Assembly (NCBI GenBank): GCA_010365175.1
Contig: JAAFGW010000149.1
Coordinates: forward strand, 1 to 6,953
Direction of reading: 5' to 3'
DNA from: Sulfuriferula multivorans
GTDB taxonomy: Bacteria; Pseudomonadota; Gammaproteobacteria; Burkholderiales; Thiobacillaceae
Length of the DNA stretch: 6,953 bases
Shown here: positions 5,121 to 6,953 of the stretch, piece after piece
Numbering within the stretch: the first letter of the stretch is position 1
Layout of the letters: each line of letters opens with the position of its first letter
Translations under genes and position numbers: made by a program
Notes under the pieces: model-generated
Databases searched by the model: none
Seen by the model: only the letters and a program-made list of their open reading frames with translations
Told to the model about the DNA's origin: nothing

Positions 5121-6697
5121 GCCAGGCGGCGCGTCCCATGCCGCTCGCCGCACAAAGCTACTTTGCGTCGCATTGGCGCAGCCTCGATTACTTCAATTTG
5201 TATCGATTGTCTCTGGCAATGGCGCTCGTTGTTACTGGGATGCTGTTTAGCGACTCTGATTTATTTCACATCGGCGCAGGGTCGCAATTTCAAAGCGTCG
5301 CTTACATCTATCTGATCATTGCTGCGTTTTTTGTCCTGGGCATACGCGCACGCTGGCCCAGTTTTCAATTCCAACTAAGTGCACACATCACAGCCGACAT
5401 CATTTTTGTGACGCTGATGATGACAACAAGTGACCGCCTGGCTGGCGCCATGGGACTGTTGCTGGTGATTTCCATTGCCTCGGGCGGCTTGGTCGGAAGC
5501 GGCCGGTTAACCCTGCTCTACGCCGCGATGGCGTCGATTGCGCTGCTCCTGCAACACAGTTTTAATATTCTCCGGCACGGCCATAATGTGGACGGTTTTT
5601 TCCAGATCGGCCTGTTATGTGCTGGCTATTTCGCCATTGGCTGGCTGGCGCACGCGCTCACCCGCCGCGCGCTGCACTCCGAGCAGTTGGCGCAACGACA
5701 AGCTGATGAGCTGGCATTACTGAACCGTATCAACGCGGTTGCGATTGATAATTCGCCCAATGGTCTGTTGGCGCTGCAGGAAGATGGCGTTATTCGCCAC
5801 GCCAACGCCCGCGCACTGGCACTCCTTGGCATTGCCACAGCTGTGAAGCCTGGCGTAACCCGGCTTGATGACTGTTCGCCCGATCTGGCGCGCATTCTGG
5901 CGCGCCCGTTTAATCCCGGGTCTGCCATCACCCTGAGCACGCCGGTTACACAACTAAAAGTACGCTGCATCCCCCTTGCCACGTCAGAAAAAAGCCGGGT
6001 GCTGGTACTGGAGGATCAAAACCTCGCCGAGCAGGCAGCACAACGACTCAAGCTGGCTGCGCTAGGGCGGCTGACAGCCAACATTGCGCACGAGATTCGC
6101 AATCCGCTTTCGGCCATTAGCCATGCGGCTCAACTATTGCTCGAAGAAACGCACGACCCGGTGCAATCCCGTTTGGCTGACATCATTGAAAACAATGCGT
6201 GTCGGCTTAACCGGCTGGTGGAAGAGGTCCTGACGCTGAATCGCCGTGACCGCCTCAAGCCGATAGATTTCGACGAAAAAACTCTCGCCTCCTTGCTCGA
6301 AGAGCTGCTTCAAACTGAAGAAATCCCGGCAGACGCCGTCATACTCAGCATGAGCGAATCCGTACATTTTCAGTTTGACCCCGATCACCTGCGCCAAATC
6401 GTGTGGAACTTGCTGCGCAATGCCTGGCGATTTAGCCACAAGCAGGCCGGAAGCATTCATTTCCGCATGCTGATGCAGGAAGGCCGCGTGCACATTGAAA
6501 TTCAGGACGATGGGCCCGGCCTGCCCCCAGAGCACCAGGGGAAATTGTTTGAGCCTTTTTTCACCACCGATGCACGGGGAACAGGCCTCGGCCTCTTTCT
6601 TGCCCGCGAATTGGCCGAGGCCAACCACGCTGAACTGAGCTTCCTGCCAGGAACACAGGGCGCCTGCTTCCGGCTTGGCCTGAAAGGGAATAACTAA
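5117..6697 (+). CDS. pilS: Type IV pilus two-component sensor histidine kinase PilS
   Basis: A 526-residue inner-membrane histidine kinase. In PilSR systems it phosphorylates the NtrC-type regulator PilR, which activates sigma-54 transcription of the major pilin gene pilA. Seen here: about six membrane helices (about 28-180), a PAS-like region (about 203-300), the phosphoacceptor helix with H325 in HEIRNP (325-330), and an HATPase_c domain with N-box NLLRNA (431-436), G1 DDGPGLP (464-470), FEPFF (478-482) and G2 GTGLGL (488-493). All catalytic motifs are intact and the length fits PilS. The start ATG overlaps the upstream stop by 4 bp, and no strong Shine-Dalgarno is needed if translation is coupled. 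The assignment to PilS rather than another membrane kinase rests on the helix layout and on the PP0621 neighbour. Oddly, pilR does not follow. Confidence 0.88.
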   Translation: MSQAARPMPLAAQSYFASHWRSLDYFNLYRLSLAMALVVTGMLFSDSDLFHIGAGSQFQSVAYIYLIIAAFFVLGIRARWPSFQFQLSAHITADIIFVTLMMTTSDRLAGAMGLLLVISIASGGLVGSGRLTLLYAAMASIALLLQHSFNILRHGHNVDGFFQIGLLCAGYFAIGWLAHALTRRALHSEQLAQRQADELALLNRINAVAIDNSPNGLLALQEDGVIRHANARALALLGIATAVKPGVTRLDDCSPDLARILARPFNPGSAITLSTPVTQLKVRCIPLATSEKSRVLVLEDQNLAEQAAQRLKLAALGRLTANIAHEIRNPLSAISHAAQLLLEETHDPVQSRLADIIENNACRLNRLVEEVLTLNRRDRLKPIDFDEKTLASLLEELLQTEEIPADAVILSMSESVHFQFDPDHLRQIVWNLLRNAWRFSHKQAGSIHFRMLMQEGRVHIEIQDDGPGLPPEHQGKLFEPFFTTDARGTGLGLFLARELAEANHAELSFLPGTQGACFRLGLKGNN

Positions 6698-6826
6698 TGA
6701 TCCTAAAAACCGCAGTTGACCGCTCTTAAACTCAAGGAATGCCGCATGAATATTGACTTTCTTGCCTTCGATAGACTTCCCCATTTGGGTGAGAGCGCTA
6801 CGCACCCGCTGATACGTCTGGTCGTG

Positions 6827-6875
6827 CCCCACAAGGGGACTCCGATCCACTACGGGCTAAAGCCCGTGTGGAGTC
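6827..6875. repeat. Compound hairpin (REP-like palindrome)
   Basis: CCCC-ACAA-GGGG (6827-6838) is followed by a larger dyad. In it, CCAC (6847-6850) and ACGGGCT (6852-6858) pair with AGCCCGT (6861-6867) and GTGG (6868-6871), and GACT (6838-6841) can extend the stem with AGTC (6872-6875). This gives 15 bp with a 5-nt and a 1-nt bulge and a 2-nt loop. The CGGGCTAAAGCCCG core resembles dispersed REP-type palindromes. No T tract follows, so it is not a typical terminator. Confidence 0.5.
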
Positions 6876-6904
6876 GTATGCGCCTGCCTTTGTCGCTCCT
6901 CGTT

Positions 6905-6920
6905 GCTGGCCCCGGCCAGC
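6905..6920. repeat. GC-rich perfect inverted repeat
   Basis: GCTGGCC (6905-6911) and GGCCAGC (6914-6920) are perfect 7-bp arms around CC. They sit in the GC-rich end of the window, 30 bp beyond the larger hairpin. CCTCGT occurs on both sides of it. No function is assigned. Confidence 0.5.
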
Positions 6921-6953
6921 CGCCTCGTCGCTTCGCGGCATGCACCCGCCCAA

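Larger units (their letters stand above)
6698..6953. other. Unassigned segment after pilS; no pilR start
   Basis: The response regulator pilR normally begins within a few bases of pilS, but no frame here shows a receiver-domain start (VDDE-type). An ATG at 6697 opens only 10 codons. A frame from ATG 6746, with AAGGA about 7 nt upstream, stays open to the window end (MNIDFLAFDRLPHLGES...), but resembles nothing I know. The opposite strand is also open across much of this stretch. G+C rises to 75 of 110 bases in 6841-6950. Two strong dyads are present. It may be the edge of a repeat, a mobile element or a rearranged junction. Confidence 0.45.

Noticed and set aside
6134..6850. 238-codon open frame on the minus strand, antisense to the end of pilS
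   Set aside because: It overlaps the well-supported kinase and ATPase domains of PilS almost fully, starts at a GTG after an in-frame stop, and shows no recognisable domain. Codon pattern of the opposite strand explains the openness.
6827..6953. Group II intron, integron attC site or diversity-generating retroelement at the right end
   Set aside because: No domain V sequence, no attC core sites, and no template/variable repeat pair or reverse transcriptase are visible; hairpins alone do not support these.

Overview
The window looks like chromosomal DNA of a betaproteobacterium that makes exopolysaccharide and exports PEP-CTERM proteins. The C-terminal tag TYAMMLAGLGLVGFMARR, the PP0621-family/pilS gene pair and the WcaJ-type glycosyltransferase all point that way. 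Genus cannot be told from the sequence alone. No rRNA, tRNA, CRISPR array or complete insertion sequence is visible.

Left part (1-1595, minus strand): the first 22 codons of a DUF1778 (TacA-like) ribbon-helix-helix antitoxin run off the left edge. It has a clear promoter with a perfect palindrome between the -35 and -10 boxes, which is probably the autoregulatory operator. A 7-bp tandem repeat separates it from a full-length wcaJ-like gene. WcaJ would start exopolysaccharide repeat units by moving a sugar-1-phosphate to undecaprenyl phosphate.

Middle (1815-4528, minus strand): three secreted proteins with C-terminal PEP-CTERM-type sorting tags. The one nearest wcaJ resembles the flocculation-associated PepA family. 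The second and third have related bodies and so look like paralogs, yet carry different tags. The first and second have unrelated bodies, yet share a tag coded by an identical 50-bp stretch. This mosaic of bodies and tags is the most interesting signal here. Rho-independent terminators follow the first and second genes. The third and second lie 72 bp apart with no terminator between them and may be co-transcribed.

Right part (4529-6953, plus strand): after a 361-bp divergent intergenic region with a 16-bp tandem repeat comes a two-gene unit. It encodes a small zinc-ribbon membrane protein of the PP0621 family and, overlapping it by 4 bp, the sensor kinase PilS. The partner pilR, normally next, does not begin in the remaining 256 bp. 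That stretch instead turns GC-rich and holds strong hairpins, suggesting a rearrangement or mobile or repeat sequence at the edge.

Together the genes concern the cell surface: polysaccharide priming, exosortase-sorted matrix proteins and type IV pilus control. No exosortase gene lies in the window.
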